Below, piece by piece: positions 1 through 11,960 of a stretch of DNA of 64,000 nt. The translations under genes and the position numbers were made by a program. The stretch covers positions 17,794,933 to 17,858,932 of the forward strand of contig CM037795.1 in assembly GCA_021229015.1 (NCBI GenBank), given 5' to 3'. Under the pieces are notes generated by a model. The model saw only the letters and a program-made list of their open reading frames with translations, was not told where the DNA came from and ran no database searches. Source of the DNA: Solen grandis (Eukaryota > Mollusca > Bivalvia > Adapedonta > Solenidae). Each line of letters begins with the position of its first letter. Position 1 is the stretch's first letter.

Positions 1-517
1 TGGAAAACCGAAAGAAGTAAAGGGGATGAATTAGGTGTCCCACAATCAACTTTGATAATTATTCAGTGTATGATTTAACTCCACAGTGTGATAAAAAAAA
101 AAAGTACAGCCTGACTCAGACTTGTACACATGCTTTTTGCTCACAGGACAAATGCTCTACCATTTTGATCTTGGTATGGTGAAACATCTCGCGACCTTTT
201 CTCACCGCACTTGCGTCAAGTGTCTTAAAACAAAAGGTTGTACACGTTGTGATAATAGTATCCGGTCTTTCATGATTTAATAAGGTTGATAAATGTTGTC
301 ACTGGTTCTGGTGAAGTTCTGTACTTCTGAATTTATCCCAAAGGAATCAATTCCATTCACAGATAGTAATGGATACAAGGCTGTGTTTGAAAATTTCAGC
401 TCAGCTGCTCTCTCCTCTGATTAAACAAAAAGGAATGATAATTTAAGTATTATTGAAAATTGATTGATTGAGGTCATTCAGGCCAACAATCAATATAAAA
501 TTTTATACGCCGCTGGG

Positions 518-1180
518 GCGGTCGTATATTGGCATCATCTTCTCAGTCCGTATGTCCTTTTCTTGTGAATGCAACTCCTCCTACATTTCTGACCGTATCT
601 TTTCAAAACTTGCTCAGTGTCATTCCTATAATGGGTAGATGTGCATAAAGCAGCGATTTTCAGGTTCATTGATTTTTGCAAGAGTTACCTCCCTTGAAAC
701 TTAGTCTCTGTAGCTGATTGATATTGCAGCCTTGTGAACGCAACTCCTCCTAAGTTTCTGACTATATCTTTTCAATATTTGGTCAATGTCATTACTATAA
801 TAGGTAGATGTGCATGAAGTGGCAATTTTCTGGTTCATTAATTTTTTACAAGAGTTATGCCCTTGAAACTTAGTCTCAGTAACTGATTGATATAGTAGCC
901 TTGTGAATACAACTCCTCCCAAGTTTCTGAATGGATCTTCATGAAACTTTAATTGTCATAACCATAATGGGTAGATGTGCATGAAGCAGGGATGTTCTGG
1001 TTCATCAATTTTTTAAATAGTTATGCTGTTTGAAACTTGGTCTCTATAGCATATTAACTTGAGAACGCAACTCCTGTTTCTGAATTGGATCTTGATCAAT
1101 GTCATAACTATAACAGGTAGAAGTGCATAAAGCAGGGATCATACAGCTCAGTGATTTTTGCAAGAGTAATGCTCAGAAGA
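518..1180 (+). repeat. Dispersed repeat with ~168-bp internal tandem units
   Basis: Four diverged units start near 566, 734, 904 and 1063. Each carries CAACTCCT, then a phrase like AATGGGTAGATGTGCATAAA, then AAGAGTTATG. The head around 505-560 contains CGCCGCTGGGGCGG. The open frame at 701-922 on the minus strand is a by-product of the repeat. Confidence 0.75.
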
Positions 1181-1586
1181 TAAAAAGGATACATATTGAC
1201 ATTGCCATTTGACCTACTTTCATATCAGAAGCCTCCATAATCTTGATCTTTATATTTTTTGGCATCTTATATTGTGGTGGCACAGATTCTCTTGTTAATA
1301 ATTTAAGTTATTAATCACCAGGACTTTCTGACTTCCTTAGTGCTCCCAGATACTCCCATATGGGGGTATTTTACCCCCATATTGGTCTTCAGTACCCCCA
1401 GTTTTAAGAGCTTTGCTACAAATCTCTTACAGTACAGAGAGGGTACAAAAGTTCAAGAAAAGCACAAATTTTATCTTATATAAAATCTTAGTGGGAACAC
1501 TGTTAAATCCTATCAGGGACTGTTGATAGGCATCAACCTTCCTGAAAATTTCTTTAAATTTATGCATTTTTACTTCGAGTTTTTCT

Positions 1587-1823
1587 TTAACCCTTCATAG
1601 AGGTCACCATGAAAAGACCTATGCGAACAGCATTAAACCAGATCAGCCTGCGAGTAACTCGCAGGCTGATCAGGTTTTATGCTGTTCGCTGCTCATCAGT
1701 GGTCTGGAAATGAGGATTTTGTAATTAAATTTGGTAAGGTTTAGCTGTGGCTTTCTGCAGATCAGACTTTATGTGATACCTCTTGAGTGCGTCAAAATGA
1801 GTCTATATGAGGGAAAGGGTTAA
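1587..1823 (+). mobile_element. MITE-A copy 1 (TTAA-flanked hairpin MITE)
   Basis: Begins TTAACCCTTCATAGAGG, with about five bases of the usual left end missing, and ends TATGAGGGAAAGGGTTAA. The central palindrome around GCCTGCGAGTAACTCGCAGG is intact. It lies in the upstream Derlin intron. Confidence 0.88.
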
Positions 1824-2642
1824 ACAATCTCAAGAAAATGGTGCTTAAACATGGTTTCAAGTTCCCATCTCTGTCATCAAAAAAAAAAATGCCAGATTGC
1901 CATGAAAGTCAATCTTGCTGTCTTGGTTAATTTCATATACAGTATAAGGAATCTTATCTCAAATTATAACTGAATATTTAGTGAATTAGTTTTTCTATTT
2001 TTATCATTAAAATCCACTCGCTCAATCCCATTAATCAGCAAATGAAATGAAGATTTGTGCAATTGGTCCAACAGAGTTACAGGGGTTGACACTATCAGTG
2101 TCCTGGGATCCCGAGGACACCAAAAATTGGGAACTTCGAAGGGACTCCAGCCAAATTTGTTGAAATCATCTTTTTAACACTTTCTTATTAGTAACCCTCT
2201 TTGATGAATCATAAATTTTTAACCAATTGTTATGTGAAAAAAATCTATCTCAAGGCTGAATAAAATGAAAGGGATTTCTAATTTTCAGAAGGGACTCCTG
2301 AATTTTAAAGCAGGTGTTCCATCGGGATACCTGGCTTAAAAGTTAGTGTAAAAGGCAGAGTTAGGGCCTTATATGAGTATATCATATATTCTTATTTTCT
2401 TGAATTTTAATCATTGATAATCATTTTGTAGAACATTTGTGATCAGTATCTATTAACTGATAATCACAGTATAACCCTTAAACAATTCAAGCACATATAC
2501 TGTTAACCAATGCAAAATCAAATGATGTCAGCTAAATTAATGTAACACCTAATAGCAGAAAATGTTAGAACATAGGTTTCAGATTTATTTTAATTGAAGC
2601 TTTTATGTTCTTGGTGAATTACTTTCAGTCTTTAATTATAGT

Positions 2643-2981
2643 GTAACAAACTCGACCCGGCCTAGGATCGAACCTGGTCCGCCGGCATGCAAGTCCAATG
2701 CTCAAACCACTGAGCCAAAGAGAACTCGCAGTTGTCAGAGATTGTACTTATACCCGTGATGATGCATCGTCACATTACTTCCCCCTCCGAGAAGTCTCGA
2801 CCCGAGACTTGGCCTGGGAAACAACCGCTGCCACCAAATGTAACAAACATCACCCGGCCCGGAATCGAACCCGGTCCTCCAGCGTGCGAGTCCAATGCTC
2901 TGACTACTGAGCCAAAGAGTCGACTCCCTGACGCAGTTGTCAGAGATTGTACTTATACCCGTGACGACGCATCGTCACAAT
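2643..2981 (-). mobile_element. Two tandem tRNA-derived SINE units
   Basis: Two direct units start TGTAACAAA at 2643 and 2839. On the minus strand each has a tRNA-like head: A-box-like TGGCTCAGTAGTC and B-box GGTTCGATTCC, about 50 bases apart. Shared body text includes GTTGTCAGAGATTGTACTTA (plus strand). This is a pol III promoter relic, not a functional tRNA: no cloverleaf closes at the 3' side. Confidence 0.78.
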
Positions 2982-3107
2982 AGTTACATCAATATTTTAT
3001 TCACTTTTACATTTGATTTCTATATAGTTCACATTGTATGCCATTTAATGACGAAGTATGTATGATATGTGTACCTTGTGTCTAATGTATTATTTTCACC
3101 TTTTCAG

Positions 3108-3173
3108 CAACTTGACGTAATAACACCATTTCAAATCTACTTTAATCCAGAACTAATACTGAGACATTATCAG
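3108..3173 (+). CDS. DERL2: Derlin exon: [16 protein letters not shown] segment
   Basis: Twenty-two codons, phase 0 at both ends, after TTTTCAG and before GTTTGT. It encodes the luminal/first-loop segment ending RHYQ, directly before the WR motif of the next exon. Confidence 0.95.
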
Positions 3174-6100
3174 GTTTGTTGCATTTATCACTTTAGTATG
3201 ACTTAGTTGAATTTAATGATTAGTGTTTTTTATCATTTTGTGGCATATACAGATTGTATGCAGTTTAATATGTACATTCAGTATAATGTCATATTTAGAT
3301 TTATACCCCAAATATGTATAAAGATTTATCACTAAAGTGGATCTACCAAGTAAAGGATAAAGTCTAATAAGACACTTCTACAGGCAATAGAAGGCGTAAA
3401 CTAGGGAAACTAACATAGTCTTCTGTTATCTAGAAAAATATCTTCAAAGGTTCTACCGAAGTCACCTGACTTGATTTTGTCAAATAGACCAATCAATTTT
3501 GTACTTCGCAAAAATAAAAAAGAGAGATGTGTTCTATTGAAATAAATCATTGATAAAACTGAATTTTATAGAACTCCTGATTAGCCACCAATTAAGGGTG
3601 ACTACTAGTTTTCAGCCTCCAGTGTATTTATATAAGGTTTAAATTCCTGCTATCATTAGTGCCTATGTTTTGGTTGGAAAATAGCCTTATTTGATGTGAC
3701 TGTGAGTTCTGGTCATATTCCTGATAAGTCTGTGATTTATTAACCTTCCAGCTCATAAAGCTGTGTTTTGATGCCTGGAAAAACACATCAGACCTAGACC
3801 AGAAGGCTTGAGATCATTTTTTTTAATCCCCCGCCGCGAAGCGGGAGGGGGGTTATAGGAATGCCCTTCGTCCGTCCGTCAGTCCGTCCGTCAGTGTGTC
3901 CGAAACATTTTCGTGTCCGCTCCATATCTCATGAACGCTTGGACACATTTTCTTCAAACTCAGCTAAAATGTTAACCTCATAGAGCTGATGTGCAGAAGG
4001 CATGAGGCGGTCACGCTGGCTCAAGGTCAAGGTCATCCTTGAAGGTCAAATGTTATTTTCGTGCACGCTCCATATCTCATGAATGCTTGGATACAGTTTC
4101 TTCAAACTCGGCTAAAATGTTAACCTCATTGAGCTGATGTGCAGGAGGCATGAGGCGGTCACGCTGGCTTAAGGTCAAGGTCATCCTTGAAGGTCAAATG
4201 TTTAAGCCTCCACTTTTTCATGTCATCTCGATATCTCGTGATTTATTGTATTCGGTGAATAATAGTATGTCATGTTCACAATCATACAAATTATGTCATG
4301 ATATATAAAGTTTTGAATTGAGTTACACATGTATTTTGTGGTTACCTAACACATCCTATACTTCATTGATGTTCACTTTTTGTACTGTTTCCCATGTAAA
4401 ACTTGTCAGTAAACTTTTAATATATGTGCCTCCGAATTCTGAGATTCATACATAACTCCGGAAAGTTAAATTGTCTTAAACTGATCTTCTATGTCTGCTA
4501 CAACCATGCCAGGTTAAGGTGAACATAATCCTATGACCAAACAAATTCTAATATTTGGCCAGCGGCGGGGGATATAGCTGTCCTTTGGACTGCCTTGTTT
4601 TTTTTTAGATCTTTCTGTAGCTGTTGGTCTCCTCTCTTTCCTCATACAATATTGTAGCTAAGATTCTACACAGTCTGTATACCAAAGAAATATCCATTGT
4701 TTCATTTAGTTTAAACTTATTTATGTTACTTCATTTGGGTAACAAGTTCTTACAACTTATACTGATCCCTCTTGACGGTTTTTGAGTTGGACCAGTACTT
4801 TGCCCCTGGGAAGGCCATGAAAAATCAGCGCCCACAACGGGGTTTGAAGCCACAACCTTTGGATCCATGGTTTGGTATGTTGCCACTGGACAATGGCACT
4901 CTTCATTTGAAATATGAAGTTCAGTAAATTAATATTCATCAAATATGGACATGAATATTCATGATGTTAAGGGTTGATTAAAGGAGAAATGCTACATCAA
5001 AGCAGGTTAGATTGTATTTGTGCTTGTCTGTTTTGCAGGTATGGAGGCTCTTTACCAACTTCCTGTATTTTGGACCAATCGGATTCAACTTCTTGTTCAA
5101 CCTCATCTTCACGTATCGTTATTGTCGTATGTTGGAGGAAGGGTCATTTAGAGGGAAAACAGCCGACTTCTTCTTCATGTTCTTGTTTGGTGGAGGTCTT
5201 ATGATTGTATCCTTTTATTCAACAGATAGGTTCACCTCGTATATAAATTAGTCCTTACAATGCTAAATTTCTTCTTTGAACTTGTCCATTCTTCATTTTG
5301 GACTGTACCATTAGTTGTAAATGGGGATGCTTGCTGAAAATTTATTGACTGCATAGCCAATAGTGTAGACCATGATCAGACTGTATGGATGTGCAGGCTG
5401 ATCTTGGTTTGCACTGGTCCCAAAGGAGAGTACCAGTAATTTGCCTATGGAAACATGATGAAAGAAATGATCTCCCTCTGGGTCTCAAACTACCCACCTT
5501 AAATTCAATTTAAAGTCATATACTCTACTACTGTAGAGTACAGTACTACTACTACTACTCTACTGTACCACAATGCCCATGTACACAGGCTATGATTTCT
5601 TTATACATGTATTTCCTGGCTTGAGTCCCACCATAACCACTTAGTGGTGAGTAATACATTAATTCTTAGATCAAGAATAAATGCATTCCACCATTATGTT
5701 TTATGACATATTCAGGTACATGATTATGGTAAGCTGACAAATTATTTCCTTATTGTTGACAGTATATGTTTACAAAATGAAATATTTGGGTATTTTTCTC
5801 TTAGTTGAAAACTCAAATGAAGAAATTTGCTAACAAGTATTTGAGTATTACTTAGTGCTAAGTTGGTGGAATTCAAGCCTTGTCATTTAAAGTAAAAAAA
5901 GCAGCACTAGCTTTCATCTTAGAGTTTATAAAATAAAAATCGGTAAGTAGGTAGTTATCTCAAAACAATGGGTTGATGACAGAATTTATTTATTGTAATA
6001 TATGACTTTGAGTACTCTAATGCAGGCAGACCTTGGTTTGTCCAGAAAATGGATGCAGCATAACCCTACATGGTAGTCACTAGTGTATTAGATATCTGAA

Positions 6101-7360
6101 AGATTTCCTTGACTCGGTCTCAGATCACAGCATTTGTGTTTGTGAACATTGTATTCCTTGGAAGTGCATTCACCATTATGTTAGTCTATGTATGGAGCAG
6201 ACGAAATCCTTATGTTAGAATGAACTTTTTTGGTCTTATGAATTTCCAAGCACCGTATTTACCCTGGGTGTTGCTTGGCTTTTCTTTGTTGCTAGGCAAC
6301 TCAGTAATGGTAGATTTAATGGGTAAGTAACCTTTTATGGTTTGAATTACTTAATAATTTATATTTTAAAAAGGATATAGATTAGTGATGTTATCTTTGA
6401 GTACATCATAAAATAGATAGATATCAGAAATTTGTAGAACATGAATCGCAAAAGATTAGAGCATTTGCCCTGGACTCAGGAGATTGCGAGCGTGATACCT
6501 GGCTGAGACATACCAAAGTCTTGAAAATTGGACTGGTACTGGTATAGCTCCCTTACTTGATGCTCAGTATATAAGGGTAGTTCCAAGAATGGTTGGCCAT
6601 ATGTCAGGATAATGTGATATAGTGTGGTATCATGCCACATGTCTACAGTGTGATACTGCAGTGTGCTGCAGTACTATATTTGTCTCATATACACAAAAGT
6701 TTCCAAATGACTGAAATACTGTTGGGGGAACGTTAAACCCAAAACAAACAAAATTGAATTTGACTGAAAATTTGTTTCATTTAAACTGTAATTTTATGGG
6801 TGTTTTACATTCTGCTCTCCAGGTATTGCAATCGGTCACATCTACTACTTTTTGGAGGATGTTTTCCCACAACAGGATGGAGGTTTCAGAATACTCAGAA
6901 CTCCAGGATTCTTGTAAGTGTGGCCAGTCTACTGTCTGAGCCATCTTCTTCATTCCAGGATTTAATGAGGCCAAATTAGACTAACCAGGCTGGGTTGTTG
7001 CAGGTTAATGTTATTCGAATCAAAATAAAATTATACTTATATCCCTGTTTCACAAATGTGTATAGAATCATGCTTAGTCCCGTCATCACGTTCCATCCTG
7101 CACTCAAATACATGAAGACAGGTTGGGATGCTGGGGTATTCAACTTAGGTGATTATTTTAATCAGAGCATTGTCTAGTCTAAATAACTCTTGGACAGTTC
7201 GAAGACTAAGTTTACTCTTTGTTTCAGGAAGTATCTATGCGATGGCCCAGCTGAGGATCCAAACTACAACCCCTTGCCTGAAGAGCGTCCAGGGGGATTT
7301 GACTGGGGGGAGGGGCAGAGAGTGGGGGAAGGTCAAGAGGGTCAAGAGGGTCAAAATTGA
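3108..7360 (+). CDS. DERL2: Derlin-2/3 family ERAD protein (5 coding exons; N-terminus outside window)
   Basis: Derlins are multi-spanning ER-membrane rhomboid pseudoproteases that help pull misfolded proteins out of the ER for p97/VCP and proteasomal degradation. CDS join: 3108-3173, 5039-5206, 6124-6322, 6823-6913, 7228-7360, all with AG/GT borders and compatible phases (0, 0, 1, 2). They give 218 residues. Against a usual length near 240, about 30 N-terminal residues are missing and must lie upstream of base 1. Visible family marks are VWRLFTNF (the Derlin WR motif), [56 protein letters not shown] and the tail [16 protein letters not shown], followed by a p97-binding SHP-like box, WGEGQRVG. 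The text resembles vertebrate Derlin-2 most, but TPGFLK and PAEDPNY recall Derlin-3, so this may be the undivided ancestral Derlin-2/3. The tail ends in a short [10 protein letters not shown] run. The exon 2/3 join reads one residue longer than the vertebrate protein. Confidence 0.96.
3826..4600 (+). repeat. Dispersed element bounded by CCCCGCCGC / GCGGCGGGG
   Basis: Left edge CCCCCGCCGCGAAGCGGGAG, right edge GCGGCGGGGGATATAGC, so the ends are short inverted repeats. Inside are two direct units of about 175 bp (near 3905-4070 and 4071-4205) with CTCATGAA, TGATGTGCAG, GAGGCGGTCACGCTGGCT and TCAAGGTCATCCTTGAAGG. No open frame is evident. Confidence 0.72.
4750..4905 (-). mobile_element. tRNA-like SINE fragment
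   Basis: On the minus strand it reads GTCCAGTGGCAAC, then GATCCAAAGGTTGTGG, then CTTCAAACCCCG, an A-box/B-box-like layout. The same text occurs in plus orientation at 49866. Confidence 0.6.
5039..5206 (+). CDS. DERL2: Derlin exon: WR motif, [13 protein letters not shown], start of next membrane segment
   Basis: Fifty-six codons, phase 0 at both ends, between TTTTGCAG and GTATCC. It begins VWRLFTNF and ends FLFGGGLMI. Confidence 0.95.
5248..5430 (+). mobile_element. MITE-B copy 1 (right end lost)
   Basis: Shares CTTACAATGCTAAATTTCTT, GACTGTACCATTAGTTGT, GGGGATGCTTGCTGAAAATT and TGATCAGACTGTATGGATGT with the complete copy at 36840-37044. The left TTAACCC has decayed to TTAGTCC and the right end is missing. 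It lies in the intron after 5206; the rest of 5431-6123 holds only simple sequence. Confidence 0.75.
6124..6322 (+). CDS. DERL2: Derlin exon: [17 protein letters not shown] and [15 protein letters not shown]
   Basis: It follows GTCTCAG and ends one base into a Gly codon before GTAAGT (phase 1). It carries two hydrophobic segments and the WSRRNP signature. Confidence 0.95.
6440..6745 (+). mobile_element. SINE with conserved 3' tail
   Basis: Body text includes GTGGTATCATGCCACATGTC. The tail TGACTGAAATACTGTTGG ... AACGTTAAACCCAAAACAAA ends in a simple A-rich run. Related tails occur at 16295, 24181, 26535, 32203 and 32663. It lies in the Derlin intron 6323-6822. Confidence 0.65.
6823..6913 (+). 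CDS. DERL2: Derlin exon: [15 protein letters not shown]
   Basis: Starts after CTCTCCAG and completes the split Gly codon. Ends with TT of a Leu codon before GTAAGT (phase 2). Confidence 0.95.
7228..7360 (+). CDS. DERL2: Derlin terminal exon with SHP-like box
   Basis: Starts after GTTTCAG and ends in TGA at 7358-7360. It encodes the cytosolic tail [24 protein letters not shown] and the GQE run. The last 30 bases are a GGTCAAGAG tandem, which explains the GQE run. I could not place the poly(A) site. Confidence 0.94.
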
Positions 7361-8204
7361 AGATATATTCATTATCATCTTTAGGAGCGGGTATCCAGAC
7401 ATTTAGAAGAAGAATATGGTTTCCAGTACACAGTGACCTTTATGACAGGTTCTGCTTTGTAAAGGACAAAGATGTAAGTTGGAGTAATCAAAGATAAAGA
7501 GTTCCTATGTAATTGACAAGAGAGAGATACAGAGTAGATTTATAAATTGACAGAATCTGTTATGACTGCCTTTGATAAAAACTTGGGGTGGGGGAGGGGG
7601 TAGAAATGGTGCTCTAATGCAGGAAAGATAACATACTTAGTTATGATAGTGCATGATGGGAAATGGCAAAAAGAAAATCAACAACAAAATAACATTGTTT
7701 TATGTATAGGATAAGAGAGAAATCTATAGAATCTGTCATACTACTAAATAGTCTTTTATGTAAAGTTAGGGGGCTGTCAAGAGGAGGAACTATTGAGAGG
7801 GTTTAGTTTCAGTTATAAGAACTTATTTCCCAATTACAGTAAAATAAGTTAAAAATTGGGAAAGGTAAAGAAAAGTGTTCAAATACATTATGACAGGAGA
7901 GATATTTATATACAGGAGTAAGACATTTGTGAACAAAGGTCAATTATTTGGTAATTTGAAAATTGGTATATTTATGAATTTAGAGGTTTTTTGGTTTTTT
8001 TTTTTTTCATTCAAAATAAGATTATGTTGTGTATACCAGGTTGTTATGGTCTGGTATATTTGGCCTTTGGCATTGTCTTGAACTGATGGTTCCTTTTGTA
8101 ATGTTTTATTTTACTTTAGTAATGGTATCATTCTGCCATTTTCATATTGATTATTTGGCTTTCTTTGTATGTTGTTGGCAGTTATCGTTTAGGTTTTTTT
8201 TTGT

Positions 8205-8446
8205 TTAACCCTTTCCCTCATAGAGAACACCATGAAAAGACCTATGCGAACAGCATAAAACCAGATCAGCCTGCGAGTAACTCGCAGGCTGATCAGGTTT
8301 TATGCTGTTCACTGCTCCTCAATGGTCTGGAAATAAGGATTTTGTAATTAAATTTGGTAAGGTTTAACTATGGTTTTCTGCAGATCAGGCTTTATGTGGT
8401 ACCTATTGAGGGCGTCAAAATGAGTCTATATGAGGGAAAGGGTTAA
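8205..8446 (+). mobile_element. MITE-A copy 2 (full length)
   Basis: TTAACCCTTTCCCTCATAGA at the left, TATGAGGGAAAGGGTTAA at the right, and the whole internal palindrome present. It lies 845 bp past the Derlin stop codon, so it could fall in a long 3' UTR. Confidence 0.93.
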
Positions 8447-9868
8447 GAAATAAGTAATTTGACTTTTATTGGCAGGTGCTTGGTATTTAATTGGACTTTT
8501 ACACAGGATTGATTGAGATACAGATAGTGAAAGTGTCCATTCTCATGTCTCTATAGGTAGGGTTTTTTAACTTATGAGCCAACATAGATGGATATATTGA
8601 TAATTTAGTAAGTTTTTGTGTAACTAGATACTGGTTCTTCAATGTTAGGGGGTCTAGCTTTTATCATAAATGTCCTCTGAATCTGATCAACTCAACATTC
8701 TTAGAACTTAGTGATACTGGAAACAAGTACTGTCCTAAGAAAAATGATTGGAGAACTGGTCATTTTCATTAGCTCTGTTAGTATGGTTACTATACATGTA
8801 TACATGATCCTAGATTATAACTTTATTAACCTTTGATCTCATAATTTTAAACTCATTTTGATGCATTGGCAAACAGATAAGAGTTTTTTCTTGGTTATGT
8901 AGATAGTTAGGACCAGGGAATAAATTTACATCAGTGCTTAGCATGGTTGATGGAGTTCAGAATTAGAGACTGTTGTAAAGGAAACAAGGGTCTTGTTAGA
9001 TAAAAAGGGGGAGTGGGGTGTCCACTGTTAACTTAAGTCTCAAGATTGTTATCATGTCATTTTGTTTCTTTTGTGTTCAATTTATGCAGGATAGTATTGG
9101 CTTCACATGTCATTAGTTTATTATTTATATTGATTGAAAGATTGTATTAACATGACTGTAGTATTTTGAATGATAAAATTGTGACAGTTTTGAGCATACT
9201 GTACTGTCATATTGATTTTGAAAGTTGACTATTATATATGATAGAAAGAAAATTCTCATTTTATCATATCAAATACGACTTAAAGCACTATGTAAAATAT
9301 TTTTGTGTCCGCATTTCTGATTTCTGTTTTTGGCTGGGACTTATTCTCATAGTTTTTTTCGTTTATTCTCATGAAGATGATCTTTGGCTATTCTTGTATA
9401 TGAATTAAAAAGTAATTTTAAAGAATTTGGGGAAAATTTCCATGTTAAGTGATACTGGTATGCTCAGTTAAGTGTTACCGGTATGCTCAGTTTCTGTCTC
9501 TATTTTTCTTTTTGTAAATTTTATTCATTTAAACATTTGGAAAGTAATCAAGAATTGAGAATTAATTGTTGTGACTTTGTGCCTAAAGGAAATCATTTAA
9601 TTTATACTGACTTTACAGCTTGGGATTAAATGTGAAAAAAACAATTACACCATGTATATACATAAGCAAGTAAAATTGTTCTGCCTAGATTTGGTTACAA
9701 TCATTGGTTCATTGTTACCTATGTAAATTGGACAATTACCATGTTTTCACTTAAGCTAGCTCTATCATAAGGTAATACAAATGCCATATAATATCTCTTC
9801 TACATTGGTTGCCAAATTTAACTGAGGTCAGTCTCTGCTAGGGTGTGATGTCAGTCATGCGATAGTAA

Positions 9869-10245
9869 AATGGTGTAGAATTGCCAATAAATTGCATCAT
9901 GTATGAGACAGTAATATTTTGTAAAATTGCCAATAAATTGCATCATATGTACAAGACAGTAAAATTGTGTAAAATTGCCAATAAATTGCACCATGTATGA
10001 GACAGTAAAATTTTGTAAAATTGCCAATGAATTGCATCATATGTACAAGACGGTAAAATTGCCAATAAATTGCGCCATGTATGAGACAGTAAAATTTTGT
10101 AAAAATTGCCAATAAATTGCATCATATGTACAAGACGGTAAAATTGCCAATAAATTGCGCCATGTATGAGACAGTAAAATTTTGTAAAATTGCCAATAAA
10201 TTGCATAATATGTACGAGACAGTAAAATTGCCAGTAACTTACATC
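9869..10245 (+). repeat. Minisatellite, ~35-48 bp units
   Basis: Eight or more units built from AAAATTGCCAATAAATTGCA plus CATGTATGAGACAGT or CATATGTACAAGACGGT. Long and short units alternate. Open frames here on the minus strand are repeat artefacts. Confidence 0.9.
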
Positions 10246-10371
10246 ATATGACTTGTTACTTTATGATTGGTTATGGTACAAATATGCATTGCATATCTTT
10301 TTTCTGTTGATGTCTCAGAAAATAGTGTGTTTATAAAAAGTGTGTTTAAGTGTAATTGTTTTTATCTCACC

Positions 10372-10870
10372 TGAGCACAATGTGCTCAAATTGATTTATT
10401 TTGATCACGCAATTTCATGGCTGTTGACAGTCCTCAAGAATTTGCTTTAAATGACATCTTCTCTGAAACGTATTGATGATCCTTGAGTAGTCCTTCACAA
10501 AAGCTGCAAGAAGAAACTTGATTCATTCGGAACTCTGATTACCATGGTAATTACATTAATAATGTTATAACTTTTTTAAAATCTACTCGGAAACCATTTG
10601 TTCGAATTTGATTTCATTTGGGACAAATTGTCACCTCATGGCCCTCTAACTTAATTGCTAAATCAGAATTTTACTCTTGAAAAATGAAACTTCTTTAGGG
10701 TTGGTAATTTTTCTTATATAATCATGATCCACATAGAAACTTTAAAATTCTATTTAAACCAGATACCGTAGTCAAATCTTGAATGCATTTACTGCTGAAA
10801 GTCACCATGTTAATTTCTTTAACAGTTAAGCTGATGTTACTCTGGTGAACATACAGGATGACATGGTCTG
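10372..10870 (+). repeat. Fragment of the GAGCACA-TGTGCTC dispersed element
   Basis: Starts CTCACCTGAGCACAATGTGC and shares ATGGTAATTAC- and TTGGGACAAATTGTCACCTC-like phrases with the longer element at 56456-58058. The right inverted end is not visible. Confidence 0.6.
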
Positions 10871-11099
10871 TTTGTTATTTGATATTTTTCACCTTTTTGT
10901 TGCATTGTATGTCACTTATAATCTTTTATTGGAAAATTCTTGAAAGTATTTTGGAATTAAAATACAGTAAAATGATGATATTCCGTGAAGATTATTGGAA
11001 TATCATGTCATATCCCATTTTTAGGTAAGATAATATTATGAAACTTGGTATATGAATAGATGGCAGTATGGAGATTTTGCATGCCACTTTTTAACCAGG

Positions 11100-11960
11100 T
11101 TTTCCGAAGGAAGACTCTGGTTATTAGATTGGGGTATGTCGGCGGGTGGGCGGGCGTAAACAATTTCTTCTGTGCGCAACTCCTCCTACATTTTTCAACG
11201 GATTTGGCCCAAACTTTTACAGAAGCATTATAACAAAGTGGCCTGGCGCATATTGTCAGGGTTTTGTGCATCAACTATTTTTGATGCAGTTATGGCCCTT
11301 TGTTATTTTTTCACATATGTAATATATAGGGAAATATTCTTCTGTGCGCAACTCCTCCTACATTTTTCAACGGATTTGGCCCAAACTTTTACAGAAGCAT
11401 TATTACATAGTGACCTGGCGCATATCATTTTTTATGAGTTATGCCCATCTGATAAAATTTCTTGTCCGGAGCATAACTCCTACATTATAAGAGGTATTGA
11501 CTTGAAACTTTATAGGTGCATACATCTCATTGAGGCAGAATGCAGTGCATAGGAACCTCACTCTGTGGTTCATAATTTTGGAGTTACATGTTTGCCCCTT
11601 CGTAAAAATTCCTTATATGGAGCATAACTCCTTAATTTTAAAATATATAGTAATGATTGGTTTTGCAGTTTGACCATTTTTGATGGAGCTATGGCCCTTA
11701 GTTATTTTTTCAATAACACATGTGTAAGTTATTGAGAAATATTCTTCTGTGTGCAACTCCCCCTACATTTCTCAATAAATTTTGTCCAAACATTTGCATA
11801 TATATTGTCAGTATTTCGTGATTTGACAATTTTTGGAGGAATAATTGACCTCAATGGATTTTGTCGAAACTTTTGCAGAGGCACCATCAGTAAGTGCCTG
11901 TGCGCTTTTTTGGGGGGGGGATAAATGTAAGTTAAAAATCCTTGTTGCACATATTATGTA
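11100..11960 (+). repeat. Dispersed repeat with ~150-170-bp internal units
   Basis: TTCTTCTGTGCGCAACTCCT recurs at 11167 and 11338 and, diverged, at 11740. GGAGCATAACTCC occurs at 11466 and 11618. TTATGGCCC-type phrases recur once per unit. The 126-codon open frame at 11172-11552 lies wholly within it and repeats its own peptide text, so it is not a gene. Confidence 0.78.

Larger units (their letters stand above)
1..3107 (+). other. Upstream Derlin intron (partial)
   Basis: No coding exon is seen before the acceptor at 3106-3107. The stretch holds a 168-bp tandem array, MITE-A copy 1 and two tRNA-like SINE units, listed separately. The rest (1-517, 1181-1586, 1824-2640) is AT-rich with nothing recognisable. 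Confidence 0.7.
3174..5038 (+). other. Derlin intron with two repeat insertions
   Basis: Contains a 775-bp dispersed element (3826-4600) and a tRNA-like SINE (4750-4905). Around 4906-4978 it resembles the end of the MITE-C family (ATTAATATTCATC ... ATATTCATGA). 3174-3825 shows nothing else. Confidence 0.7.

Noticed and set aside
2643..2981. Functional tRNA genes on the minus strand
   Set aside because: A- and B-box-like words are present but no acceptor stem or cloverleaf closes, and the unit is repeated with a long body, as in SINEs.
11172..11552. 126-codon frame on the plus strand
   Set aside because: Lies inside a dispersed repeat and contains the repeat unit twice. No known protein features.
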